This document shows positions 8,228 to 16,744 of a DNA stretch of 64,000 bases, one piece after another. Below the pieces are notes generated by a model, which searched no databases, was not told the DNA's origin, and saw only the letters and a list, made by a program, of their open reading frames with translations. The stretch spans positions 1 to 64,000 of the forward strand of contig JANQLO010000074.1 in the NCBI GenBank assembly GCA_028280505.1. Reading direction: 5' to 3'. The position numbers were made by a program, and so were the translations under genes. Numbering within the stretch: position 1 is the stretch's first letter; each line of letters begins with the position of its first letter. This DNA is from Chromatiales bacterium. Its GTDB lineage: Bacteria; Pseudomonadota; Gammaproteobacteria; Chromatiales; Chromatiaceae.

Positions 8228-9180
8228 TTCGATGGTGGGAAGATGGCCACATCTCGCATCAATCGTTACCGGAAGCGTTACGACTGGCAAAGGTTTATCC
8301 ATCGCTCGGTGAGTGGGCCCGTGGTATCGACCGCCTTTTGCTCAGCCTGGGCGCAACGCTGTTTTTATCCGGTGTCGTAACCTTTTTCGCCGCAAATTGG
8401 GGCGCGCTGGGAAGGTTCGGCCGTTTTTTGCTGATCGATTTGTTAATTATCGGCGCAATCGGCGCAGTATGGCGTCTTGGCGTGGACTCGCCCGGCGGGC
8501 GAGGTGCGATGTTTGCTGCCGTAATCGGTGTTGGTGTCTTGCTGGCGCTGATCGGACAGGTGTATCAGATGGGTGCGGACACTTATCAGCTTTTTGCTGC
8601 CTGGGCGGTCCTGACACTGCCTTGGGTGATGCTCGGACGCTACGCACCACTTTGGTTGTTATGGTTGATACTGCTCAATCTTGCGGTTTACCTGTACTTC
8701 AGCACTTTCGGCGGTCTACTGGCGATGACTTTGGGGCCTGATCGTTTCCTATGGATCGCCTTTTTGGTCAATACCACAGCACTGGTGATTTGGGAGATTG
8801 CCGCATATTCCGGTATCCACTGGCTTAAAGGGCGTTTCGGACCTCGACTGCTCGGTATTGGCAGTGGCGTGCCTATGACAATGCTGGCGGTCCAGGCAAT
8901 TTTTGAATGGAAGGGGTATCGGGGGCTATTCGATATCGTTGCCTGGTTTGCCGGTTCGGCAGGCACCTTCGTTGTATATCGGTTGATAGTCCTGGATGTG
9001 TTCTTACTTGCCGGCGGCGTGCTATCGGTCATTGTCATCATTGTTTCGGTACTGATGCATATCGGATTGGGTATGGGTGCCGATGCAATGGCCTTGTTAA
9101 TGATTGCGGCGGTGGTGCTGTTGTTGTCCTCGGCCGGAGGCTGGTGGCTAAACCGCGTGGCGAATAGCGAAGACACATGA
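8203..9180 (+). CDS. DUF2157 multi-pass membrane protein
   Basis: The protein has 325 residues. A short soluble N-terminus (RRRLLIRWWEDGHISHQSLPEALR) is followed by about ten transmembrane helices. The second helix region GATLFLSGVVTFFAANWGALGRFGRF is the characteristic DUF2157 motif. It is first in a three-gene set with DUF4401 and GDYXXLXY proteins, which co-occur widely. The function is unknown. It overlaps the next gene by 4 bases. Confidence 0.88.
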   Translation: MSMRRRLLIRWWEDGHISHQSLPEALRLAKVYPSLGEWARGIDRLLLSLGATLFLSGVVTFFAANWGALGRFGRFLLIDLLIIGAIGAVWRLGVDSPGGRGAMFAAVIGVGVLLALIGQVYQMGADTYQLFAAWAVLTLPWVMLGRYAPLWLLWLILLNLAVYLYFSTFGGLLAMTLGPDRFLWIAFLVNTTALVIWEIAAYSGIHWLKGRFGPRLLGIGSGVPMTMLAVQAIFEWKGYRGLFDIVAWFAGSAGTFVVYRLIVLDVFLLAGGVLSVIVIIVSVLMHIGLGMGADAMALLMIAAVVLLLSSAGGWWLNRVANSEDT

Positions 9181-10259
9181 AAACCAAAAAGGCGAATCAA
9201 CTCTGGTTGAAGCTTCGAGCCGCTGGTTTGGTTTCCGATATCCGCTTGCCGTCCGATCGACATGAGAGCCCCTGGTATGTGCGTTTCATGTTGGCTTTCT
9301 CGGGCTGGGTAGTGGCGCTGTGCATATTTGGTATTGCCGGCATCATGATCCGTTTGGACAACGACGGTGCCGTGACGTTTTTCATCGTGGGGATTGTATT
9401 GTGTTTGTTGGCGATACTGGTCGATAGGGTTGGCGAAGGCGATTTCGCCATACAGTTTTCTTTTGCGTTGAGTATATCGGCGCAGCTCATGATGATTTAC
9501 AGCTTTTATCATCTTATGGGCTGGGATGGCAGGCATCTCGCTGCTGCAATTTTGGCATTGGAATTTTCGCTTTTCTTTGCGATCACCGGTTTGTTACATA
9601 GCATCTGGGCTGCATTGGTTGCCGGTTTGGCTCTGCTGTATCTGGTAATCGGGCTTCACCATCCCCAGCTGTCGTTGTCGTTGATACTTGCTACTTTCGC
9701 TGTGATCTGGGTTACGGAATACCGTAGTCTGGCGTTTCGGCACTATTTAAGGCCTTTGGGTTACGCTTCGTTGGTTGCGCTGTGTCTCGGATTGGGATTT
9801 TTAGCCGCCGAGCCTTGGCTTGGGTTTGGGGCCTCACAAGTTCCGCCATCCGGTATTCTCGACTCTGCAAGTGCATTGTTCACCGGTTTGGTTGTCATTG
9901 CCACGACCTATGCCTTACTACATGAACAGGCGATTGATTCTCGATCGTTCCCCGGTTTTTTGCTGATGTTTGCTGCTGCCGTTGTCGCCGTTTTAGGGAT
10001 CTGGGCACCGGGTATCGCGGTCGCCTATGTGATGTTTATGATCGGTTTCGCGCATTCGAATGTGACATTGCTTGGTGTCGGGATCATCCTGTTGTTGGTC
10101 TATCTTGGCAATTTCTACTATGCATTGGATTTGCCTTTGCTGAACAAAGCGGCACTGCTGTTGACCAGTGGCTTGTTACTCATGGCAATGAGGTTGCCTA
10201 TACGTCGATTTTTGTCACGCCGAAGACCACAGTTCGGGCGGGAGAACGGCAATGCGTAG
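9177..10259 (+). CDS. DUF4401 membrane protein
   Basis: The protein has 360 residues and about ten to twelve transmembrane helices, with the family's WYVRFMLAFSGWVVALCIFG entry. It starts inside the DUF2157 gene (4-base overlap), and its last 8 bases overlap the GDYXXLXY gene. It is probably a membrane partner of the DUF2157 protein. The biochemical role is unknown. Confidence 0.87.
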   Translation: MKTKKANQLWLKLRAAGLVSDIRLPSDRHESPWYVRFMLAFSGWVVALCIFGIAGIMIRLDNDGAVTFFIVGIVLCLLAILVDRVGEGDFAIQFSFALSISAQLMMIYSFYHLMGWDGRHLAAAILALEFSLFFAITGLLHSIWAALVAGLALLYLVIGLHHPQLSLSLILATFAVIWVTEYRSLAFRHYLRPLGYASLVALCLGLGFLAAEPWLGFGASQVPPSGILDSASALFTGLVVIATTYALLHEQAIDSRSFPGFLLMFAAAVVAVLGIWAPGIAVAYVMFMIGFAHSNVTLLGVGIILLLVYLGNFYYALDLPLLNKAALLLTSGLLLMAMRLPIRRFLSRRRPQFGRENGNA

Positions 10260-10767
10260 GCATTTGGTCGTGTTCTTCTGTGTGGTGATTCTAATCGTTA
10301 CTCATCATGTCATTTTTAGCCGGGAGCGCTTGATCCGTGACGGACAGATCGTGCTGCTCCGCTTGGCGCCGGTCGATCCGCGTTCGCTGATGCAGGGCGA
10401 CTATATGCGCCTTCGCTTCGCAGTCGAGGACGAATTGCCCAATAGCATGCGGGAAAACGAGCTAGGCATTGCCGCGAACAAGCGAGGTGTCATGGTATTC
10501 AGCCTGAATGACGAGAATGTCGCCATTTTTGAGCGTATCGGTGATATTGATGAAGGGTTGGCGAATAATGAGATCCGCATGCGATTTCGCGTACGTGCCG
10601 GACGTCTCGAATTTGCCAGCAATGCGTACTTCTTCGAAGAAGGTAAAGCAAAGCTGTATGAAAACGCATTGTTCGGGGAGTTTCGTGTCGATGCTGACGG
10701 TACATCGGTATTGACTTACTTACGTGATGCAGAGCTGCAACGGCTTGTTGCTGACGAAAACAACTAA
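10252..10767 (+). CDS. GDYXXLXY domain protein
   Basis: The protein has 171 residues. An N-terminal signal-anchor helix is followed by LIRDGQIVLLRLAPVDPRSLMQ and the defining motif GDYMRLRF. The remainder is beta-rich and predicted periplasmic. It completes the conserved DUF2157-DUF4401-GDYXXLXY trio, with an 8-base overlap to the preceding gene. No function is established from sequence. Confidence 0.88.
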   Translation: MRRHLVVFFCVVILIVTHHVIFSRERLIRDGQIVLLRLAPVDPRSLMQGDYMRLRFAVEDELPNSMRENELGIAANKRGVMVFSLNDENVAIFERIGDIDEGLANNEIRMRFRVRAGRLEFASNAYFFEEGKAKLYENALFGEFRVDADGTSVLTYLRDAELQRLVADENN

Positions 10768-11018
10768 ACAAGCTTGTCTAAGCGGTGCTTTCCCGTCGCT
10801 TTATAAGCAGTCCACAAAGCCATTATTGGTTCAATCCGTTACGACTTCTTTCAAGGCGACTCGCTACCCGAAGAGAAACCGCCGCAGGTCAAGCCGCCCG
10901 TGCTGAAGACGGTGAGATCATCACCATTTGGACCGGGGGTAGCCGGTCCTTGGTGACCGAAGGGTTCAGGCATGCGTTTTAACGCGGAGAGTCCCGCGCC
11001 AGATTCTTCAGTGTTGTG

Positions 11019-11105
11019 ATGAGTTACCTGGGCAGCAAAAAGGCAAATGGCATCTATCAGGCAATTCTGTCTATGTTGCCGGCGCACGATACCTATATGT
11101 ATTAG
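11019..11105 (+). pseudogene. N-terminal remnant of a phage-type DNA adenine methylase
   Basis: The 28-codon frame MSYLGSKKANGIYQAILSML...HDTY matches the start of D12-class (Dam-like) phage adenine methylases, whose first motif contains YLGSK. It ends in TAG after HDTYMY, where the family would go on with the catalytic domain. The surrounding bases 10768-11018 contain no intact gene. A possible C-terminal piece of the same gene lies at 14293-14505, same strand. Confidence 0.6.
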
Positions 11106-11244
11106 CCACGACTTGATCTGAACGATAACTGTCAGATGATCTCAAAACTTTCTTCGGCTTTCGGCCAGGAGCGGAAGCTTGAGGTACTGTTTCTGCGATT
11201 GGTCGAAATGGGTTTAGGGCGCAACCCGAGTATCAGCTGCTACA

Positions 11245-11261
11245 CTTGACACACTGTCAAG
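11245..11261 (+). promoter_or_regulatory. Inverted repeat / -35-like element before the protease locus
   Basis: CTTGACA and TGTCAAG form a 7-bp inverted repeat around CAC. TTGACA is also a perfect -35 hexamer. The start codon of the first protease-locus gene is only 20 bases downstream, so an operator or hairpin is as likely as a promoter. Confidence 0.35.
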
Positions 11262-11280
11262 GGTGAGCCAGGGAGGCCTC

Positions 11281-11583
11281 GTGAGTGCGCAAATCTCGGT
11301 CAAGCTCTCGATGGATGCCGCTGCCCGATTTCGGAGCCAGACGCCTACGAACGCCTCGAGCGGTGAGCTGCCCGAGCTGATACGGCGACTGGGGATCGAA
11401 TTGTTGCCCGTGCACCCGGGGATTGATGATCCCGAGCTTGCTTCATATTTCGTAGCCCAAGTACCCGATCGGAATACGGCCGAGCAGTTTGCCGCCCGGC
11501 TACTCGGATGTGGTGACGTCGAGGGCGCCTACTACAGCCCTGCGGCCGAGCCACCATCGCCAGACGACACCAATAGTCGATAG
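11281..11583 (+). CDS. Stand-alone propeptide-like protein beside subtilase
   Basis: The protein has about 100 residues from a GTG at 11281 with GGGAGG upstream. The frame itself is open from 11263. It resembles the N-terminal region of the next protein: both have a segment of the type LIRRLGIELLPVHPGI / AIRAAGVSIRPLFGI, then an alpha/beta stretch ending DVEGAYYSPAAEP (neighbour: AVEGAYVAPGAEP). Subtilase propeptides fold like this and act as inhibitors or folding helpers. A trans-acting inhibitor or chaperone of the 11617-13926 protease is inferred. No signal peptide is seen. Confidence 0.65.
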   Translation: MSAQISVKLSMDAAARFRSQTPTNASSGELPELIRRLGIELLPVHPGIDDPELASYFVAQVPDRNTAEQFAARLLGCGDVEGAYYSPAAEPPSPDDTNSR

Positions 11584-11616
11584 TCATCAGAGACTGAAAC
11601 ATGGAAGGAGAAACCG

Positions 11617-13926
11617 ATGGCAAAAAGACCGGCAGTGAAGAAAAAGTCGACCCGCAAGCAAGTGGTACAGAAAAAGGCAACGCGAAGGGTAGCCCGAGGG
11701 GCAGCGCAACCGCCATCTGCGTTCAGATCGGAACGCGAGTTGATCGTTATCACCCGCACGGCCGCGGCGGTTCGCGCAACCGCAAGGGGGCTGGAATCGG
11801 CCACGGCCGCTCCCGAGGTTGATGCCCTTGAAGCTGCCATCCGTGCGGCTGGTGTGTCGATCAGACCGCTGTTCGGTATCAGCGAGGAAAAAATACTCGC
11901 TAATGTAAGGTCGATGCCGTCGACCGAAGCAATATCGATCGATTTTGCGTCATTCTACAGGGCTGAGGTGGACGAGGAGCGGATGGAAGAAGCCGCGCAG
12001 ATCCTGCTTGAACAGGATGCGGTAGAGGGCGCGTATGTGGCGCCGGGCGCCGAACCGGCCGTCTGGCACGAATCAGAGGCGGAGGCGCCAGCCGAGCCGC
12101 CGGTTACCACCCCGGATTTCACGGCGCGACAGATTTATCTCGATGCCGCGCCCGCTGGGATCGATGCCCGATACGCGTGGACGGTGCCCGGTGGCTCGGG
12201 TCAGAACGTCCGTATCATCGACATCGAGGGTGGTTGGCGCTTCACGCACGAGGACCTGCGCCAGAATTGGGGCGGCGTAATTGCCGGCACGCCCAGCACT
12301 GATCTCGGGTGGCGTAACCACGGCACCGCCGTCATCGGCGAGTTTGGCGGTGACCGCAACAGCTTTGGCGTAACGGGCATCTGCCCGGATGCCAATACCC
12401 GTGCGATCTCGATCTTTGGCGGTATCGGCGCCGCGGGCGCGATAACGCGTGCGGCAGATGCCCTGCGGGCCGGCGACATTATCCTCATCGAGCTGCATCG
12501 GCCCGGACCGCGTTTCGACTACGCTGCGCGCAACGATCAACGTGGTTACATCGCCATGGAGTGGTGGCCCGACGTCTTCGCCGCCATCCGTTATGCCGTG
12601 GGCCGCGGCGTGATCGTCGTAGAAGCGGCTGGCAACGGAGCCGAGGATTTCGACGATGCACTCTACGACCAACGTCCCGTCGGCTTTCCCGCGACGTGGC
12701 GAAATCCGCTGAACCCCGCCAATCCCAGTTCCGAGGCTGTTGTTGTTGGCGCCGGTGCACCGCCCCCTGGGACGCACGGCAGAAACCACGGGGTCGATAG
12801 ATCGCGCCTCGGTTTCTCCAACTACGGCGCCCGGGTAGACACCCAAGGTTGGGGGCGTGAGGTAACCACGACCGGCTACGGCGACCTCCAGGGTGGGTCT
12901 AATGAGGACTTGTGGTACACGGACACTTTCTCGGGTACCTCGAGCGCCTCCCCGATCGTGGTTGGCGCGTTGGGCTGCGTGCAGGGTGCGAGACGGGCAG
13001 CCGGGCAAGGTCTGCTCACCTCGCCCCAGGCGATCGCCCTGCTCAGGTCGACGGGCTCGCCGCAACAGGATACGCCAGGCCGGCCGCGAACACAGCGAAT
13101 CGGCAACCGTCCGAATCTGCGGCAGATGATCCGGCAGCCCCCCGTAGGCAGCGTGGTGCCGCTCTTCAGGTATTGGAACCCACGCATCGGCGATCACTTC
13201 TACACCACGAGCTGGGCGGAGCTCGGCAGCGGCCGCTACGGTTGGCGCTATGAGGGCGTTCAGTGCTACGTGCACCCGCGGCGCGCGTCCGGAACGGTGC
13301 CGCTCTACCGGTATTGGAACCCACGCATCGGCGATCACTTCTACACCACGAACTGGACGGAGCTCGGCAGCGGCCGCTACGGTTGGCGCTACGAGGGCGT
13401 TCAGTGTTACGTGCACCCGCGGCGCGCGTCCGGGACGGCGCCGCTCTACCGGTATTGGAACCCGCGTATCGGCGATCACTTCTACACCACGAACTGGGCA
13501 GAGCTCGGCAGCGGCCGCTACGGTTGGCGCTACGAGGGCGTTCAGTGTTGGGTTCGCACCCGCGTCGCGGGTTTGGGCGCGCCGGAGATCGACAGCGCAG
13601 CCGACGAGGAGCCGCCTCCCGAGACGTTCGACTATAGCGGCGGCAGTGGGCCGGAGGCCTATACCGTTGAGCAGATGCCGGCCCCGACGGCGGATTCCGG
13701 CGAAGAGCTCGCTCCAGCCGGATCGTTTGAGGCGGCGGTTGACGACGGAGGATTTGCGCCGATGGGATCGTTCGACACGGCCGGCGAAGACTTTGCACCG
13801 CCGGGCTCGTTCGAAACTGAAGAGAGCGGTGGCGGACTCGCCGAAGGCGGGTTCACGTCCGAGTCATTCGATGTCGACGATGCGACAGAAGGAGTGACCG
13901 TCAACGTCAAGGTACGCAAGAGCTGA
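11617..13926 (+). CDS. S8-family serine protease with DUF5648-like repeats
   Basis: The protein has 769 residues, with AAGGAG before the ATG. A lysine-rich N-terminus (residues 1-35) carries no signal peptide. A propeptide-like region (about 65-150) is followed by a subtilisin domain with Asp202 in RIIDIEGGW, His235 in NHGTAVIGE, Asn340 in AAGN and Ser442 in SGTSSASP. Residues 514-645 hold three 47-residue repeats (RYWNPRIGDHFYTT..W.ELGSGRYGWRYEGVQC) of the DUF5648 type found at the ends of secreted enzymes. The acidic tail has GSFE/GSFD repeats (PAGSFE, PMGSFD, PPGSFE). The export route is unclear. It probably acts with the preceding propeptide-like protein. Confidence 0.88.
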   Translation: MAKRPAVKKKSTRKQVVQKKATRRVARGAAQPPSAFRSERELIVITRTAAAVRATARGLESATAAPEVDALEAAIRAAGVSIRPLFGISEEKILANVRSMPSTEAISIDFASFYRAEVDEERMEEAAQILLEQDAVEGAYVAPGAEPAVWHESEAEAPAEPPVTTPDFTARQIYLDAAPAGIDARYAWTVPGGSGQNVRIIDIEGGWRFTHEDLRQNWGGVIAGTPSTDLGWRNHGTAVIGEFGGDRNSFGVTGICPDANTRAISIFGGIGAAGAITRAADALRAGDIILIELHRPGPRFDYAARNDQRGYIAMEWWPDVFAAIRYAVGRGVIVVEAAGNGAEDFDDALYDQRPVGFPATWRNPLNPANPSSEAVVVGAGAPPPGTHGRNHGVDRSRLGFSNYGARVDTQGWGREVTTTGYGDLQGGSNEDLWYTDTFSGTSSASPIVVGALGCVQGARRAAGQGLLTSPQAIALLRSTGSPQQDTPGRPRTQRIGNRPNLRQMIRQPPVGSVVPLFRYWNPRIGDHFYTTSWAELGSGRYGWRYEGVQCYVHPRRASGTVPLYRYWNPRIGDHFYTTNWTELGSGRYGWRYEGVQCYVHPRRASGTAPLYRYWNPRIGDHFYTTNWAELGSGRYGWRYEGVQCWVRTRVAGLGAPEIDSAADEEPPPETFDYSGGSGPEAYTVEQMPAPTADSGEELAPAGSFEAAVDDGGFAPMGSFDTAGEDFAPPGSFETEESGGGLAEGGFTSESFDVDDATEGVTVNVKVRKS
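13156..13554 (+). repeat. Three tandem 141-bp coding repeats
   Basis: Units start at 13156, 13297 and 13438, exactly 141 bases (47 codons) apart. They are almost identical at DNA level, and the third unit diverges after the codons for VQCW. The near-identity implies recent duplication or gene conversion. They encode the DUF5648-like repeats of the protease. Confidence 0.9.
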
Positions 13927-14292
13927 TCGCCGCAGTTGTCGTCGCCGCGCAGGACGGTGACGGCAGCAAACGAGTCGGCGGTAAGATCCGATGACAGCAT
14001 CTGGTCGAACGTCTGCGGAAAATCCAGCAAGAGGCACCCGTCCACGGTCTGAGCCAGTCGGCCTATGGTGGGGCGCAATTCCCGAAGGGTATTGCCTTGC
14101 ATGACATGAAGCCAACATTCGGCACAATACGGCTGTCGCCTACTACGCCGCACGCTCATGACCGCTCTGGTCGGATTCTGTTGAAAAACGCGGTTTGAAA
14201 TGGCTGGATTTGGGTCCGGTTAAAGGGTTCGGTCTGGCTATATATTGGTTGTTCCATCTGATGATCAGATTGCATGATTTGAGACGAGGGAA
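13927..14292. other. Intergenic stretch without a confident gene
   Basis: No supported gene on the + strand. A minus-strand frame (13659-14159) reads sensibly between 13930 and 14160 (AECWLHVMQGNTLRELRPTI and on), but then runs antisense into the protease tail. It may be debris of an older gene. Confidence 0.4.
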
Positions 14293-14505
14293 GTGCAGGT
14301 GATGACCAGGGGCGGTCCGCGTATCGAAAAGCTCTGGATGAATTATTCAGCAGCTGACATAGCCATATCTGGCTATGAAGGCCTCCACTTCACGGATCGT
14401 CAGCGGATCAAGCGTAAGGCGGCCAGGTGGACCGATAATTATCGGGATATGCCGTTACTTGAACGTCGTGCTGTGCTTTCTGCCATGTTAGCCGTTGAAG
14501 ACTAA
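14293..14505 (+). pseudogene. Possible C-terminal remnant of the phage DNA adenine methylase
   Basis: A 70-codon frame (GTG 14293 or ATG 14302) encodes RIEKLWMNYSAADIAISGYEG, then HFTDRQRIKRKAARW and PLLERRAVLSAMLAVE. From memory, the FTDRQRIKRKAxRW tail occurs at the end of phage adenine methylases, which would make this the missing end of the 11019-11105 remnant. If that is wrong, it is an intact small basic protein. It overlaps the convergent higA stop by 4 bases. Confidence 0.4.
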
Positions 14506-14783
14506 GCAGCTACTTTTGTTTTGATCGAGACATTCAGACCTGCGTTGACGGCGATAGTGACCAGTGCATCCAGGCTGAATTTATTGATCCGCCCTTTTAG
14601 CAAGTCGTTCAACCTGGGCTGTGTGATACCCAGTTTTTTTGCCTTTGCGGCTTGGGTGCCTTCAGACTTATCCAGTTGACGGCTGATGGCCATCATCAGT
14701 TCAGATCGCAGCTTCATGTTTTCCGCTGCTTCCGGCGTGTCTTCCAGCGCATCCCATACGTTCTCGAAGCTTTGTTCTTTCAT
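14502..14783 (-). CDS. higA: HigA-like antitoxin (XRE-family helix-turn-helix)
   Basis: The protein has 93 residues. The C-terminal half holds an HTH: AAKAKKLGITQPRLNDLLKG, then INKFSLDALVTIAVNAGLNV, as in HTH_37/HigA antitoxins. It should bind and neutralise the upstream toxin and repress the shared promoter. The gene order, toxin first with a 4-base overlap, is that of higBA. Confidence 0.88.
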   Translation of the reverse strand: MKEQSFENVWDALEDTPEAAENMKLRSELMMAISRQLDKSEGTQAAKAKKLGITQPRLNDLLKGRINKFSLDALVTIAVNAGLNVSIKTKVAA

Positions 14784-15097
14784 GGCGTCACCTCTTTGTA
14801 ATGGCGTTTCGCTTGATCTATCGCGTTTTTCGGTGTCTTCTGCTGCTTCTTTTGGAACGCGCTCAGCACATAGATCGCATCGGCTAGGGTGGCGATATAG
14901 ATCACGCGAAAGGCACCCGTCTCGTCTTTTACGCGAATTTCTCGAACCCCTTTGCCGATTGACGACATAGGCTTCCAGTCGGATGGATCGAAACCGTGTT
15001 GCACCTTATGCAGCTGGTAGCCGATTTCGCGTTTCGCATCGATTGGAAAGTCTCGAATATCGTCGAGCGATTTGCCTTTAAAGACGATCTCTTTCAT
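14780..15097 (-). CDS. higB: HigB/RelE-like toxin (phage Gp49-like family)
   Basis: The protein has 105 residues from the ATG at 15097. The longer open frame to 15289 is not supported. The RelE-fold segments are IRDFPIDAKREIGYQL, then GVREIRVKDETGAFRVIYIA, then YVLSAFQKKQQKTP with the basic catalytic tail. It is a predicted ribosome-dependent mRNA interferase. The gene sits in a phage-derived region at the position where the neighbouring prophage has a RelBE-like pair. Confidence 0.88.
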   Translation of the reverse strand: MKEIVFKGKSLDDIRDFPIDAKREIGYQLHKVQHGFDPSDWKPMSSIGKGVREIRVKDETGAFRVIYIATLADAIYVLSAFQKKQQKTPKNAIDQAKRHYKEVTP

Positions 15098-15105
15098 AAG
15101 TAGAG

Positions 15106-15123
15106 TATATCGGTACTGATATA
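15106..15123 (-). promoter_or_regulatory. higBA operator
   Basis: TATATCGGTACTGATATA is palindromic at all but the two central-flanking positions. It lies 8 bases upstream of the higB ATG, where a HigA dimer would repress. TATA-rich arms could also serve as the -10 region. Confidence 0.55.
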
Positions 15124-15134
15124 AAACACAATCT

Positions 15135-15542
15135 TCATGCATTGGGTAAGAACGTCTCGTAGGTTGCCATCGCAGTCCGGTACCGACACCAGGCCAATTG
15201 ACGCACTGCACGTCGTGCATGCCAGATTGCAATCGATCGACGCTGTAACCGCGACCGTCGAGACACCGGCACGGATCGCGCACCGTCACGTGCTGGCGTA
15301 GCCATCAATGCACCGGCTGAGGCGGTCTCCCAGATCTCATAGAGGCGTCCCGCGGCGGCATAGAGCTGGCGTGCCGTCTCACTGATCCAATCGAGCTGTC
15401 TAGCCATGAACCAGGCACGCATCGAGGGCCGGGCAGGTCGATGGCCTGCGCGTGGTGACCGGCCTTTATAGCCGTTGTGCAGTTCGAGTGAAGGTTGTTC
15501 GGTGCAGGGTAACTGCAACTGTTGCCAGATTGTCCGTAGCAT
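15135..15542 (-). CDS. Arg-rich phage-element protein, copy 1
   Basis: The protein has 135 residues from the ATG at 15542, with AGGAGG upstream. The first 60 residues (MLRTIWQQLQLPCTEQPSLE...PSMRAWFMARQLDWISETAR) are nearly identical to the 100-residue protein at 21746-22048. This copy has an insertion of roughly 35 residues near the middle and a more degraded C-terminus. It is strongly basic, and I do not recognise the family. It marks the right end of the older filamentous-phage element. Confidence 0.6.
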   Translation of the reverse strand: MLRTIWQQLQLPCTEQPSLELHNGYKGRSPRAGHRPARPSMRAWFMARQLDWISETARQLYAAAGRLYEIWETASAGALMATPARDGARSVPVSRRSRLQRRSIAIWHARRAVRQLAWCRYRTAMATYETFLPNA

Positions 15543-15846
15543 CCTTGTCCTCCTGTTCGTCATGCGGACCTGCCGCGTCTTCTTCCTTGAAGACAAAAAC
15601 CCCCAGTCGGTCGTAGGCAGTCGTCAAGTAAAGGAAGTCGCCCTGAACAGGGTGAAGGGTTGAGCGAAGCGAGAGGGGCCCCGCTTGCGGGGTTCCGACT
15701 GATCGGGCTTGATGGATGCTAGCGCTGGTGTGTATGGCGGCCGTTAACGGGCTACAGGGTGGTCCCGTCAGATCCGCCGCGAGCGGCGCACTTTCGTCTG
15801 GGCGGGTATCGATGTCGATACCGCGTAACCGGCCGTAGGCCGTTCG
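15543..15846. repeat. Filamentous-phage intergenic region, copy A
   Basis: About 300 bases share extended identity with 22244-22553. Both contain CCCCGC-TT-GCGGGG (15679-15692), CGCCGC-GA-GCGGCG (15775-15788) and GGTATCGA-TG-TCGATACC (15805-15822). Position and structure fit the replication-origin or packaging intergenic region of inoviruses. No coding potential is seen. Confidence 0.7.
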
Positions 15847-15974
15847 GATGATGGGATGTCCGATCGTTCACTGAGATAGAACCTTGGGTGCTCAGTTGCA
15901 AGGCACAACCGCAAATCAGATACTTATTAAAACATTCCTGCTATTAACACCATGCCCTTGGCCAAGGAGGTAGA

Positions 15975-16355
15975 GTGAGCGAGATATTACAATTGTTGGG
16001 CGCACTAGGAGTTGGTGGACTTATTTCAAGTTATGCGACATTAATTTGAAGAAATCGCGAGGAAGATAAGCGCAAACATCAGGATTACAAGGGATCGAGA
16101 TATAAATGCATTATTATGTTGTTGCACACAAAATTAAATTTTGAAAGAAATCGAAGTACACTTAACCAATATGGATATCATATAAATGATATTGGAGATT
16201 TAGACGATTTACTTGAGGCTGAGTTGGTAAATAGTTATCTATTTGCTTCGAGTTCTTTTATTGATTCACTAGAAATATTTATTTCTGATCCTTCCCCTTT
16301 AGGTCGAATAACTGTGGTAAAGGAGATGTGTATAGATCTATGGAAATTGAAGTAA
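15975..16355 (+). pseudogene. Small membrane-anchored protein gene broken by an in-frame TGA
   Basis: GTG at 15975 follows a perfect AAGGAGG (15964-15970). The frame reads VSEILQLLGALGVGGLISS..., an N-terminal helix, then TGA at 16047-16049, then continues in frame RNREEDKRKHQDYK... to 16355 (126 codons in all). One TGG-to-TGA change would explain the stop. The 3' part alone is open from 16116. It is much richer in A+T than its surroundings. It occupies the place of the packaging-hairpin region of the neighbouring prophage, so it is probably an inserted accessory gene. The function is unknown. Confidence 0.65.
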
Positions 16356-16384
16356 TTTAGCTAATCGATGGGGGTGGGAGCTTG

Positions 16385-16681
16385 TGTAGCGAGGATGCCC
16401 GAACCCACATCGGCACACCCTGTGCCGCATGGGTTGAACTCTACACCCGAGACTCGGCACGATGTTCCAGATACGCCGGCCACGCTATGCGGCATCGTGG
16501 ACCTCGAGATAACCGGCTAGGCGGGTCAGTTGATTTGCCGCATGCCTGGGCGGCGATTGCCGCCACCGGTCGATGGTGCGGACGCTGCGCTCGAAGTACT
16601 CGGCGGCGGCGTCGGGGCAAGACTCATCAGCTCATCCAGTGGCATGCGGACCAGATGGTCAAGCGTGGGATAGGTGTACAT
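16385..16681 (-). pseudogene. Degraded copy of the phage DUF3653-like HTH gene
   Basis: From the ATG at 16681 the frame reads MYTYPTLDHLVRMPLDELMSLA, matching the first residues of the intact gene at 22728-23117. It then needs a frameshift to give DAAAEYFERSVRTIDRWRQSPPR...LAGYLEVHDAA, followed by TAG where the intact copy has Trp. Homology fades near 16390. This is a decayed paralogue from the older tandem element. Confidence 0.75.
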
Positions 16682-16744
16682 CCTGATTTTCTTGGTTGCG
16701 AATAAGAGTTGTTTTCTGCGACCAAAGGCCCAGGAAATGGAGAA

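Noticed and set aside
12073-13479. 468-codon open frame on the minus strand inside the protease gene
   Set aside because: It is antisense to the subtilase, Arg/Val/Pro rich, repeats in step with the coding repeats, and has no recognisable motif. It is a shadow of high-GC codon bias.
16382-16705. 107-codon plus-strand frame
   Set aside because: It is the antisense of the decayed HTH pseudogene and has no protein-like features.
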